A stretch of DNA of 64,000 nt from Parapedobacter indicus. Its GTDB lineage: Bacteria > Bacteroidota > Bacteroidia > Sphingobacteriales > Sphingobacteriaceae. The notes below the pieces were generated by a model. It was given only the letters and a program-made list of their open reading frames with translations, had not been told where the DNA came from and did no database searches. The translations under genes were made by a program, and so were the position numbers. The stretch's first letter is position 1, and every line of letters starts with the position of its first letter. The stretch is taken from contig NZ_FOQO01000004.1 of NCBI RefSeq assembly GCF_900113765.1, positions 367,109 to 431,108 of the forward strand, given 5' to 3'. This document shows, piece after piece, positions 18,397 through 26,910 of the stretch.

Positions 18397-19977
18397 ATGA
18401 AAACTAAAAATATAGCAATTGCTTTACTGTGTGGCAGCGCGTTTACCTTTGGCGCCTGTGAAAGCTTTTTAGATGAAGCGCCCCGTTCTGCCGTTACGTC
18501 AGTTGCGTACTACCAGAATGAAGCACAGGCGCAAGGACAGGTGAACTCGCTATACCGGATGGGCGCACCATTACGTTATGCATCGGCAGGAAGTGCCTAC
18601 ATCGGACCGAATGCTTCGATCAATAGCATGTTGACGGGATACTTCACCAATAGCTATGAAGGGCAGGAATTGATCTGTTTGTATTCACGGGAACTGACCC
18701 GTCAAAACAATACACGGATCGTTTCCAATACGATGAATAGCATCTGGAATGACTGCTACCGGGCAATTAACATTGCAAACGCAGCGATTAAATACATCCC
18801 CGAAATTGAGATGGACGCAAACCTGCAATCAAAATTGGTGGGAGAAGCGAAATTCTTCCGAGCATACAACTATTTTTACTTGGTAAAAACGTTCGGTGAC
18901 CTTCCGTTGTCCACCGAGCCTTATGAAGCAACAACAGATGACTTATACCTACCCCGCACGGGCACGGCAGAGGTTTATGCGTTGATAGAAGCAGATCTAA
19001 AAGAAGCTGTAGATGCACTGCCTGCAAGTACGTTTGCCAATAACGCACACCGCATCAGCCGGTATGCAGCGGCGATGGCCTTGGCCGATGTGTATTTGCA
19101 ACAAGGAAAATATGGCGATGCCGCAACTTACGCACAACTCGTATTGGATTCGCCCCATGGCCTGACGACAAACAGCGACTTGGCGCTGAATAGCGCCTAT
19201 AACAAGCTGCGTAAATCGGACGACCTGGATGAATCGATCTACGCGTTGGAATACGACGGCACGATCAATAACAGCGGTTGGTGGACAACCTATGCATTCA
19301 GTTCGTCAGCTACTTCCATATTTACAACGTATTCCATCTTCGAGCGTGTATATGGACCTACTGATCGTTTTCTGAATGTGTATGAAGCGGAAGACCTACG
19401 GATACAACCCAACCAGTTTTTTCACTGGAAATACACCAACCCCAACACCGGCACGAAATGGACGTCAGCACAGGCCGGCATCTGGTATTATTATGACGAA
19501 GACGCAGTGTTGAACACCGGACGGGGAACAAAAGATTGGAATTTATATCGGTATGCAGAAGCTTTGTTGATTGCAGCAGAATCGATAGCCCGTTCGTCGG
19601 GAGTTAATGCAGACGCAGCCGGGTATCTGGCGCAGGTTAAAGCGCGGGCGGATATCAACGGAAAAACCGCTGCCGATTATACCGCAGAACTACAAAGCCT
19701 ACCGGAGGATGATTTTGTAGAAGCGGTTTGGACCGAGCGCTTACGGGAGTTACCCTTAGAATTTAAAATGTGGGATGACTGCCTACGTACTGGCATGTTC
19801 CCAGTGATCTCTGCATCCGTAAAAGGACAGGTTGACTACCAACCGCTCGTTGGCACACAAAACGGTTCCGGCGCTACATTCAAGGAAACCGATTTGCTTT
19901 GGCCGATCTCGTTGGACGAATTACAACGGAATCCAAAATTGACACAAAACGAGGGGTATCAGGACATCGCCCGATAA
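18397..19977 (+). CDS. SusD/RagB family outer-membrane lipoprotein
   Basis: The 526-residue protein starts with a lipoprotein signal ending FTFGAC (Cys at residue 21). It continues SFLDEAPRSAVTS, the usual SusD start, has TPR-like helices (EAKFFRAYNYFYLVKTFGDLP is the conserved N-terminal SusD block), and the C-terminal block RLRELPLEFKMWDDCLRTG followed by LWPISLDELQRNPKLTQNEGY. It is the surface lid and binding partner of the SusC encoded just upstream. No enzyme genes for polymer breakdown are beside the pair, so the substrate stays unknown. Confidence 0.94.
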   Translation: MKTKNIAIALLCGSAFTFGACESFLDEAPRSAVTSVAYYQNEAQAQGQVNSLYRMGAPLRYASAGSAYIGPNASINSMLTGYFTNSYEGQELICLYSRELTRQNNTRIVSNTMNSIWNDCYRAINIANAAIKYIPEIEMDANLQSKLVGEAKFFRAYNYFYLVKTFGDLPLSTEPYEATTDDLYLPRTGTAEVYALIEADLKEAVDALPASTFANNAHRISRYAAAMALADVYLQQGKYGDAATYAQLVLDSPHGLTTNSDLALNSAYNKLRKSDDLDESIYALEYDGTINNSGWWTTYAFSSSATSIFTTYSIFERVYGPTDRFLNVYEAEDLRIQPNQFFHWKYTNPNTGTKWTSAQAGIWYYYDEDAVLNTGRGTKDWNLYRYAEALLIAAESIARSSGVNADAAGYLAQVKARADINGKTAADYTAELQSLPEDDFVEAVWTERLRELPLEFKMWDDCLRTGMFPVISASVKGQVDYQPLVGTQNGSGATFKETDLLWPISLDELQRNPKLTQNEGYQDIAR

Positions 19978-19988
19978 AAAAAGCCTGA

Positions 19989-20038
19989 ATAAACGCAAAA
20001 GCCGCTTCGCTATTTTTCGAGGCGGCTTTTGCGTTTAT
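19989..20038. terminator. Strong terminator after the first susCD pair
   Basis: A perfect 17-bp inverted repeat (19989-20005 and 20022-20038) with a GC core GCCGC/GCGGC and TTTTGCGTTTAT on the 3' side lies 12 bases after the susD stop. It can act in both directions between the convergent susD and ku genes. Confidence 0.88.
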
Positions 20039-20053
20039 ATAACCTTGTCCCTT

Positions 20054-20085
20054 AAAACAAAAACCGCCCGTCTTGCGACGAGCGG
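20054..20085 (-). terminator. Terminator after ku
   Basis: On the minus strand CCGCTCGTC, loop GCAA, GACGGGCGG form a 9-bp stem with one G-T pair (20064-20085), followed by TTTTTGTTTT. It lies about 90 bases after the ku stop. Confidence 0.75.
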
Positions 20086-20173
20086 CCGCCCCCAATGGGG
20101 TTAGGGGGCTATCAACCTAAACCTATTCCCTTCATAGCAATTCTAATGCCAAACTTCTCGCAATAGGATAATC

Positions 20174-20929
20174 TTATGCGAGGCTTGCTTTCAATTGTTC
20201 CAACAGATCTTCAGATGGAGCTTTGCGCGGCTTGATCTTGCGTACGGTAGGTCTTTTCCCTTTTGCCTTCGCCCGGATAATTTTCATCAGATCTTTACTG
20301 TATTCATCGCGATACGCCGTGATGTCAAAGTCACTGGAGTGCCGTTTGATCAACTGGACAGCCATATCCATTTCTGGCTTGGAAATTTTAATACGCTGGC
20401 TGGGTTTAATTTCTTCAACAGATCGGATTTCCTCCTCAAACCGAAGTTTATTCAACATCAAAATACCCTGGTGGGGTCTGATAACTGCAAGATTTTCAGC
20501 GTTACGCATCACAAAAGTGGACAAACCGGCCATCTTGGTCTTTTCGAGTGCGTTTAGCAAGAGCACATACGCTTTTTCTCCACCTTTCTGTGCCTGTAGA
20601 TAATACGGGCTTTCGAAATAAATACTGTCGATATCGGCTTCTTTAACAAAGGATTGAAGGTTGATCATTTTGGTCTTTTCCGGACTGGCTTCTTCAAAGT
20701 CTGCCTCATCAAGAACGATATAATTGTCATCCAGCATATACCCCCTCACGATCTGATCCCATCCAATCTCTTTTCCCGTTCGTTCATTCACCCGTTTGTA
20801 TCGAATGCGGGAATGATCCTTACGGTCGAGCATGTCCAAATCGGGTCTGCTGTCCGTCGTCGCACTCAATATTTTTACTGGAATATTGACCAATCCGAAG
20901 CCGATGGCTCCTGTCCATATTGCTCTCAT
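20174..20929 (-). CDS. ku: Ku protein, non-homologous end joining
   Basis: In this 251-residue bacterial Ku, MRAIWTGAIGFGLVNIPVKI is the standard start, and RIRYKRVNERTGKEIGWDQI and GYMLDDNYIVLDEADFEE follow the family. The basic tail is RAKAKGKRPTVRKIKPRKAP. Homodimeric Ku rings bind double-strand ends and recruit LigD; no ligD is visible in this window. A longer frame exists (TTG at 21004), but its extra 25 residues are not part of the family and run up to the preceding gene. The start codon lies inside a long hairpin (see the separate entry), which may control translation. It follows an isomerase-like gene by 67 bases. Confidence 0.93.
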   Translation of the reverse strand: MRAIWTGAIGFGLVNIPVKILSATTDSRPDLDMLDRKDHSRIRYKRVNERTGKEIGWDQIVRGYMLDDNYIVLDEADFEEASPEKTKMINLQSFVKEADIDSIYFESPYYLQAQKGGEKAYVLLLNALEKTKMAGLSTFVMRNAENLAVIRPHQGILMLNKLRFEEEIRSVEEIKPSQRIKISKPEMDMAVQLIKRHSSDFDITAYRDEYSKDLMKIIRAKAKGKRPTVRKIKPRKAPSEDLLEQLKASLA

Positions 20930-20962
20930 TGTCGTACTTTTTGAAAGTATAACAATGAGAGC
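20922..20962 (-). promoter_or_regulatory. 41-base hairpin covering the ku start codon
   Basis: Read on the minus strand, GCTCTCATTGT (20962-20952) is a perfect complement of ACAATGAGAGC (20932-20922), and the second arm contains the ku ATG. Inside, TACTTT and AAAGTA form a further 6-bp stem around CAA, separated from the outer stem by a 2x2 mismatch. In RNA this would hide the start codon; in DNA it could be an operator. Confidence 0.65.
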
Positions 20963-20996
20963 CTTGGAAATGTTGTCGTTTAATTTCAGAAACCGC

Positions 20997-21902
20997 CTAG
21001 CCAATCTCAGCGCCGACGCGTTCGAGCAGCCGCTTGGTAGCTAAGATACCATCCTCTTCACTGAGTTGATCTCCCTCGTATTCGATACCGATATACCCTT
21101 TGTAACCAGCATCTTTGACGATCTGAAGCATCCGCCGGTAATCAATTTGAGGTTCATTACCGTTTTCATCAAATGTATGGCTCTTCGCACTGACGCCTTT
21201 CGCGAGGGGCATCAAATCTTGCACGCCCTGGTACCGGTCATATTCATAAAAATTCCCAAAGTCGGGTAAGCTACCGCAATTTTTCTTGCCTACTCCCCGA
21301 AGCACAGCACTTAGCCAATCGCCATGGGAAGATATGCCACCATGATTTTCCACGATGACACTGATACCATGTGGCGCCGCAAATTCACTCAACCGCCCTA
21401 AACCATCAATGGCTGCGGCTTTCACCTCTTCGGGTGTACCTTTTCCCGCCGCGTTCACGCGAATGGCATGGCAGCCTAAAAATTTTGCGGCTTCAACCCA
21501 TTTATAGTGATTTTCCACTGCCTGGGTACGCTCTTTTTCATCCGTTGAGCCCAACGGGCCTTCCCCATCGATCATGATTAGCACATTTTTGACGCCGTTA
21601 TCCTTGGCGCGCTGATTCAGCTCTGCCAAATATTTCTTATCTTGGGCCTTGTCTTTGAAAAATTGATTCACATACTCCACAGCGTGGATGCCGAATTTCT
21701 TTGCCGCCGTCTCGGCAAAATCGAGGTTGTCGAGCTTGCCCCCGAACAAGGTACGGTGCAACGACCATTCGGCCAACGAAATATCGAAAAATGGCTTTTT
21801 GCCCGTTACAGCGGGAAATATTGACTTGGCCATTACAGGAAGTGCTGAAACACTCAGGGCACCTACTCCCAGGTGCTTCAAAAATGATCTTCTATCTGTC
21901 AT
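20997..21902 (-). CDS. Secreted sugar-phosphate isomerase/epimerase-like TIM barrel protein (copy 1)
   Basis: The 301-residue protein starts with a Tat-like signal ([20 protein letters not shown]) followed by an AP endonuclease 2/xylose isomerase-like TIM barrel. [26 protein letters not shown] and [10 protein letters not shown] carry the Glu, His and Asp positions that bind a divalent metal in this fold. It is closely similar along its length to the gene at 24124-25122. Export suggests that it acts on a sugar derivative in the periplasm. Some secreted relatives in Bacteroidota take part in 3-keto-glycoside breakdown, but I cannot assign that here. It is downstream of the MFS and LutA-like genes. 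Confidence 0.82.
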   Translation of the reverse strand: MTDRRSFLKHLGVGALSVSALPVMAKSIFPAVTGKKPFFDISLAEWSLHRTLFGGKLDNLDFAETAAKKFGIHAVEYVNQFFKDKAQDKKYLAELNQRAKDNGVKNVLIMIDGEGPLGSTDEKERTQAVENHYKWVEAAKFLGCHAIRVNAAGKGTPEEVKAAAIDGLGRLSEFAAPHGISVIVENHGGISSHGDWLSAVLRGVGKKNCGSLPDFGNFYEYDRYQGVQDLMPLAKGVSAKSHTFDENGNEPQIDYRRMLQIVKDAGYKGYIGIEYEGDQLSEEDGILATKRLLERVGAEIG

Positions 21903-21952
21903 TGTTATCTATACATTTAATTAGTAGTAATTTTACGTTTATGACGTTGTCT

Positions 21953-22681
21953 TCAAATATTTGCCCATCCATGTGCCAGCACGTCTGCCAGGTGCATCGT
22001 TTTGATCGGCAACCGATGCTTGTCGATATAACCTTGGAGGTGCAGCAAGCAGGATGAATCGGTGGAAATAATGTAATCAGCTTCCCTTTCCAGCGCATGA
22101 TGCACTTTTTGTTCGGCCATGGCGCTGGAGATAGCTTCAAACTTCACGGCAAAGGTGCCTCCAAAGCCACAGCATGTGTCTGTATGCTTCATCTCTACCA
22201 ATTCAAGGCCCTCTACGTTGCTTAATAACTGCCGCGGTTCATCCCGGATATGGCATTCGCGTAGGGCGGAGCAGGAATCATGGTACACGGCACGTCCCTC
22301 CAATTCAGCCCCAAAGTAGTCTTTTTTGAGTACATTCACCAAAAAATCCGAAAGTTCATGAATGTTCCCCTGTATTGATCGGCAGCGGTTATGAACCATT
22401 GTATTGGTAAATAAATTATTATAAGCGTTCTTGATCATGCCAGTACACGATGCCGATGGCGATACGATGACCAGGTCGTCTGCAAAATCATGCAGGAACT
22501 TATGACCAACTTGCTTGGCCTCGTCCCAAAAGCCGGCGTTGTACGCAGGCTGTCCGCAACAGGTCTGCTGGGGGTTATAAATTACGTTGCATCCAACCTT
22601 TTCCAAAATACGGACGGTGTTAAACGCCGTTTCAGGAAATAATTGATCGGTGAAACAAGGGATAAAGAGCTGAACCGTCAT
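21953..22681 (-). CDS. LutA/YkgE-like iron-sulfur oxidoreductase subunit
   Basis: The 242-residue protein has two cysteine-rich CCG domains: CCGQPAYNAGF near residue 40 and CCGFGGTFAVKF near 170, with further Cys in YHDSCSALRE and STDSSCLLHL. This architecture is that of LutA, which with LutB and LutC oxidises L-lactate, or of heterodisulfide-reductase-like and glycolate oxidase subunits. LutB and LutC are absent from the window, so this is an orphan. I chose ATG 22681 over an upstream TTG. It follows the MFS gene by 11 bases and is probably translated from the same mRNA. Confidence 0.85.
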   Translation of the reverse strand: MTVQLFIPCFTDQLFPETAFNTVRILEKVGCNVIYNPQQTCCGQPAYNAGFWDEAKQVGHKFLHDFADDLVIVSPSASCTGMIKNAYNNLFTNTMVHNRCRSIQGNIHELSDFLVNVLKKDYFGAELEGRAVYHDSCSALRECHIRDEPRQLLSNVEGLELVEMKHTDTCCGFGGTFAVKFEAISSAMAEQKVHHALEREADYIISTDSSCLLHLQGYIDKHRLPIKTMHLADVLAHGWANI

Positions 22682-22692
22682 ACACAAATCTA

Positions 22693-23991
22693 CTAGCTAT
22701 TTTTAACCAAAACCTGCATCCTTCCCAAAAGCGTCAGTCCTACTACAAAAAATATACCTAAGCACAATGCCGAATACCGAATGTTATTCGTTAGCTGTTC
22801 AATGATAGCAAAGGAGAAAAGTCCTATAACGATGGCAATTTTCTCTGTAACGTCATAAAAACTGAAAAATGAAGCGGTATCAGCCTCGTCGGGAGGCAAT
22901 AGTTTGGAATACGTAGATCGGGACAGCGACTGTATGCCTCCCATAACCAATCCGACCAACGCAGCCAAAATATAAAACTGCACTTCGTCGTTGATAAAAT
23001 AAGCCGAGACACATATTCCGATCCAGATACAGACCATGAGCATCAGCACACGCACGTTGCCAATGTAACGGGCGAGCAGCGACATCAGGTAGGCACCCCC
23101 TATGGCAACCAGTTGGATGATCAAAATCGTACCGATCAGCTTGGGTGCCCCCAGGTGTAATATTTTTTCGCCAAAGGCTGCCGCAACAATCATTACCGTT
23201 TGAACGCCCATCGCATAGAAAAAAAAAGCGGGCAAAAAACGCTTGATCGCTGGTATTTTTTTGAGTCGGGCCCATACGTCGCGCAGCTCGGCAAACCCTT
23301 TTTGCAGCACATGCTTGGTAACACGCTGCCCATTCCGTTGGTCCTTAGGTAGCTTGATGAAAGGAATCTGTGCAAAACCGATCCACCAGAACCCTACCAG
23401 CAAAAAAGATAACCGTGGAGCGAAACTTGGATCGGTAATGCCGAACCATTCCGGTTTTAAGATAAATACAAAACAGATAATCTGGATGGTCACACAACCG
23501 ATATACCCGTAGGCAAATCCCTGGGCACTCACTCGGTCTTGCTGGTCGACCGTGGCGATCTGTGGAAGGTACGAGTTATTGAACAGCACCCCACCTACGT
23601 ACCCCACGGCAGCCAACGTAAAACAGACGATCCCCCACTCCAATGTTTCGAGCTTGAAGAAAAACAACCCCATGCAGGCAATGCCTCCGAGGTAGGTAAA
23701 CGCCATCATAAACGTCTTCTTGTTTCCTTTGAAATCGGCCACCGACGACAAGATGGGGAGGGCTAGGGCCATCAGGAGGTAAGCCACCGACAACGCAAAG
23801 TTGGATAATGCCGTATTGACTACTTCGAGCCCAAAGAATGTAACCCGATCGCCATGTGCCTCTGTATAGGTGATGGCGGTATAATACGCTGGGAAAATGG
23901 TGGAGGTGATAACCAGGTTATACGCAGAATTTGCCCAATCAAACATCGCCCATGCACGAATGGTGGGGGTATCGTTTTTTTGTATCGTCAT
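22693..23991 (-). CDS. MFS transporter, UMF1/Atg22-like family
   Basis: The 432-residue membrane protein has about 12 hydrophobic helices. The opening RAWAMFDWANSAYNLVITS is the hallmark of the UMF1 (Atg22-like) family, and GGIQSLSRSTYSKLLPPDE is the conserved loop before the last helices. Family members are thought to export amino acids or other small solutes, and the substrate is not known for most bacterial members. It is the first gene of a probable unit with the LutA-like and isomerase-like genes. Confidence 0.9.
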   Translation of the reverse strand: MTIQKNDTPTIRAWAMFDWANSAYNLVITSTIFPAYYTAITYTEAHGDRVTFFGLEVVNTALSNFALSVAYLLMALALPILSSVADFKGNKKTFMMAFTYLGGIACMGLFFFKLETLEWGIVCFTLAAVGYVGGVLFNNSYLPQIATVDQQDRVSAQGFAYGYIGCVTIQIICFVFILKPEWFGITDPSFAPRLSFLLVGFWWIGFAQIPFIKLPKDQRNGQRVTKHVLQKGFAELRDVWARLKKIPAIKRFLPAFFFYAMGVQTVMIVAAAFGEKILHLGAPKLIGTILIIQLVAIGGAYLMSLLARYIGNVRVLMLMVCIWIGICVSAYFINDEVQFYILAALVGLVMGGIQSLSRSTYSKLLPPDEADTASFFSFYDVTEKIAIVIGLFSFAIIEQLTNNIRYSALCLGIFFVVGLTLLGRMQVLVKNS

Positions 23992-24057
23992 TCGTTTTGT
24001 TGAGTCAGCTAAGATAGGAAATAGTTGGATTTACCGGGAAAATCTATGATAATAAAA

Positions 24058-24093
24058 GGGGTATCTCCCAGCAAACATGCCTTCGGATACCCC
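24058..24093 (-). terminator. Terminator ending the sigma-regulated SusCD unit
   Basis: GGGGTATC (24058-24065) pairs with GATACCCC (24086-24093). On the minus strand it is followed by TTTTATTAT. It lies about 30 bases after the stop of the isomerase-like copy 2. Confidence 0.7.
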
Positions 24094-24123
24094 CTCCGCT
24101 CGCGCGGGATTGTTTTAACTAGG

Positions 24124-25122
24124 TTAGGTCAATGATCGCCCGATCTGTTCGAGCATCGTCTTGGTCTTCAGGATGCCTTCGTTGGCCGATAAACGGTGTC
24201 CTTCGTACTCAATGCCTACATACCCGGTGAACTTAGCCTCCTTCACGGATTTCAGGATCCGCCGGTAATCGATGCTGGTCTCATTGCCATCCGCATCGAA
24301 ATCGTATGTTTTTGCACTCACACCCTTAGCGAAAGGCAACAATTCCGCCGTACCCTGATAGCGGTCGTATTCTTCCAGGCACTCGGCATTCAGGTAAGCC
24401 TCCAACGTCTGTTCCACCGGTTCGCTCCGTTTTATGCAAAAATTACCGATGTCTGGCAATGTCCCACAATTAGGAAGGTCTACCTCTCGCATAACCTGGC
24501 TTAACCACTTGCCATCGGAGGAGTATCCGCCGTGGTTTTCCACGATGACGGCAATGCCGTAGTCGCGGGCAAACGTTGCCAGGGCTGTCAGACTTCCTGC
24601 CGCGTAACGTGCCACGTCCTCGGCGGAACCGTGCCCGGCCGCATTTACGCGAATGGCGTGGCACCCGAGAAATTGTGCGGCTTCTACCCATTTATAGTGG
24701 TTTTCTACAGCCTGTTTCCGCTTGGTGGCATCGGCATCCCCCAGATCTCCTTCCAGGTCACACATAATAAGTACACTGGTAATACCATTGTCGTCGCATC
24801 GGCTTTTCATGTCACCGAGATACGTTTGATCGGTGGCCTTGTCCATAAAAAACTGATTGACGTATTCAACGGCATTTATTCCGAAATTTTCCTTCGCATA
24901 CAGCGGAAAATCCAAATGGTCGAGCTGGCCTCCGAAAATCGCCCGGTTCAGTGACCATTCGGCGAGCGAAATCTTAAAAAACAGCGCGTCATTCTCCTCG
25001 GCTTCCTGCCCCTTTTTGGCCCGGGAGCCCCTGCAGGAAAGCAACGAATGCACGAATGGGTATGCGGCGATGACAGCAGCACCCATACCCATTTGTTTAA
25101 CGAATCTCCTTCTTTTATTCAT
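24124..25122 (-). CDS. Secreted sugar-phosphate isomerase/epimerase-like TIM barrel protein (copy 2)
   Basis: In this 332-residue paralogue of the 20997-21902 product, long blocks are nearly identical, for example [20 protein letters not shown] and EYDRYQGTAELLPFAKGVSA. The signal region MNKRRRFVKQMGMG ends at LLSC, so it may be a lipoprotein rather than a free periplasmic protein. Copy 2 carries an extra segment, IKRSEPVEQTLEAYLNAECL, between NFC and EEYDRYQG that is missing in copy 1. Metal-site motifs VIVENHGG and GIEYEGH are intact. The start ATG at 25122 has a strong GGAGG ribosome site (25128-25132) next to the susD stop, which ties it to the susCD transcript. Confidence 0.84.
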   Translation of the reverse strand: MNKRRRFVKQMGMGAAVIAAYPFVHSLLSCRGSRAKKGQEAEENDALFFKISLAEWSLNRAIFGGQLDHLDFPLYAKENFGINAVEYVNQFFMDKATDQTYLGDMKSRCDDNGITSVLIMCDLEGDLGDADATKRKQAVENHYKWVEAAQFLGCHAIRVNAAGHGSAEDVARYAAGSLTALATFARDYGIAVIVENHGGYSSDGKWLSQVMREVDLPNCGTLPDIGNFCIKRSEPVEQTLEAYLNAECLEEYDRYQGTAELLPFAKGVSAKTYDFDADGNETSIDYRRILKSVKEAKFTGYVGIEYEGHRLSANEGILKTKTMLEQIGRSLT

Positions 25123-25134
25123 CGCCACCTCCAC

Positions 25135-26868
25135 TCAATATCCATCATTTTGTATCAGCGCTCCCCCGCTCCTGTCGATTTGGTCTTGGGGAATCGGGAA
25201 GTAATTGTTTTTTTCTGCAAAATCAAGTCCACTATACGCGCTTATAATTCCCCCTTCAAAAGCCGAATAACTTTCCAGCGCTTCTTTGGCAATCCCCCAA
25301 CGCACCAGGTCAAAGAACCGGTGCCCTTCCAAAGCAAGTTCCAGCCGGCGTTCGAAGCGGATCGCGTCCAGCGCGTATTCTTTGTTGGCAAACGCTAAGT
25401 AGGGTTTTACGTTATATGCGGCAGTATTGGCGCCCCCCACTGTTTTGAGCGGTATTTTTGCCGCCCGGACCCGCACATTATTTACCCTGGCCAACGCATA
25501 ATCCAAGTCTCCGGTTTCTGCGGCACACTCCGCCGCCATCAAGTATACGTCTGCCAACCGGATAATGTTTACATTCAAAGATGTCACATAATTAACGCCA
25601 CCCGACTGGGTGTTACCCGGAAAATCTGCTTGGTCAATCATATGCTTATACCCCACAAATGGGCCGCCGAAAGCGGGGTCACGTAACCAGCCGTCGCCCG
25701 GCATGACTCCCCAATCATGGTAGGGCACGCCTCTCCTACCCACGGTGTAATCAAGCCGCGGGTCCACAGCAAGGGTCTTATCCACCTGATAGTTGGCCTT
25801 GGCATCTCCGCTCAGTCCGTAATCCGACTTATAGGGATTATTCCGATAGGAATCGTCAAGCATGGGCAGGCCCAGTGCGGTTACCCTAAACGAATTAACA
25901 AGGTCAAAGCTGGGATTGAAGAAACCGCAGCAATTGGCTGGAGCCGACCCATACAGTCCACCGAGCATATCGCCCACGTTCGCATTATCCCCGCCGCCAT
26001 CCGGATTGATCGCATGTTGTGCGGCAAAAATAGACTCTGGCCCGTTTTCCGTATTTACATCAAAATTATTCAGAAAGGGAAGACTTTCAAGCGCAGGTCG
26101 TGCGGCAATGACTTCCTTAAATAACACCAGTGCTTCGGCGTGTTTTTTCTGATAGAGATAGACTTTCCCGAGATACGATTTGGCAGCTATTTGGTCTACC
26201 CTTCCAGCATCTCCAAGCGGTTTTGCATCGGAGAGGTTTTGAACGGCAAACTGGAAATCAGCTTCAATCATGGGCAGTACATCCACATTGTTGGGAACCG
26301 TTGGTGCATCGGCGGTCGCAACGGTTTCATCGATATAGGGAATATTTCGGAATACCCGCCATAGGAAGAAATAATAGTGGCCCCGTAGCATCTTTGCCTC
26401 CGCCTCTATTTCAGCCGCCCTTTCCGCTGAAAACTTCTCGCCGTCAGTGGATTCCTGCACCACTTTAAGTTGACGCAACGTCGCATTACAGCGGGTAATG
26501 CCCTCATAATAATTGTTCCACATGGCAGAAAGGTGCTCATTGACAGGGATGGTATTATGCATTTCAATATCAAACAGCACGGCTTGGTCTGCCAGCTCGC
26601 TTCCTTTATGGGCATTATCTGCGGCAACCTCCCCAAAAACCCATTGACTGGGTGCAGATGCATAGTTTCCCCAGGTTCCATCGCGATTTCCATTCATCAA
26701 ACCGTACGCCCCGATCAGCATCCATTCCACCGCTTTGGTGTTGCTCACCTGCTCATCTGTAAGTTGCCCTTGTGGGCTCCGATTTAAAAAATCCTCGCTA
26801 CACGCGCCCAAGCCCAGTAGCACAATGACGACAACCAACTTATAGTATCTTTTATAATATCTTTTCAT
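25135..26868 (-). CDS. SusD/RagB family outer-membrane lipoprotein
   Basis: The 577-residue protein has a lipoprotein signal ending VLLGLGAC and then SEDFLNRSPQGQLTD, the usual SusD start. The block EAKMLRGHYYFFLWRVFRNIP is the conserved N-terminal helix pair, and RRLELALEGHRFFDLVRWG with NNYFPIPQDQIDRSGG is the C-terminal signature. I chose ATG 26868 because upstream codons precede the signal peptide without family support. It is 42 bases after susC and 12 bases before the isomerase-like gene, forming one unit. Confidence 0.94.
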   Translation of the reverse strand: MKRYYKRYYKLVVVIVLLGLGACSEDFLNRSPQGQLTDEQVSNTKAVEWMLIGAYGLMNGNRDGTWGNYASAPSQWVFGEVAADNAHKGSELADQAVLFDIEMHNTIPVNEHLSAMWNNYYEGITRCNATLRQLKVVQESTDGEKFSAERAAEIEAEAKMLRGHYYFFLWRVFRNIPYIDETVATADAPTVPNNVDVLPMIEADFQFAVQNLSDAKPLGDAGRVDQIAAKSYLGKVYLYQKKHAEALVLFKEVIAARPALESLPFLNNFDVNTENGPESIFAAQHAINPDGGGDNANVGDMLGGLYGSAPANCCGFFNPSFDLVNSFRVTALGLPMLDDSYRNNPYKSDYGLSGDAKANYQVDKTLAVDPRLDYTVGRRGVPYHDWGVMPGDGWLRDPAFGGPFVGYKHMIDQADFPGNTQSGGVNYVTSLNVNIIRLADVYLMAAECAAETGDLDYALARVNNVRVRAAKIPLKTVGGANTAAYNVKPYLAFANKEYALDAIRFERRLELALEGHRFFDLVRWGIAKEALESYSAFEGGIISAYSGLDFAEKNNYFPIPQDQIDRSGGALIQNDGY

Positions 26869-26910
26869 GTTGAAAATTTTTAACGTTTGAGATATGTAGA
26901 ACAAATTCCC

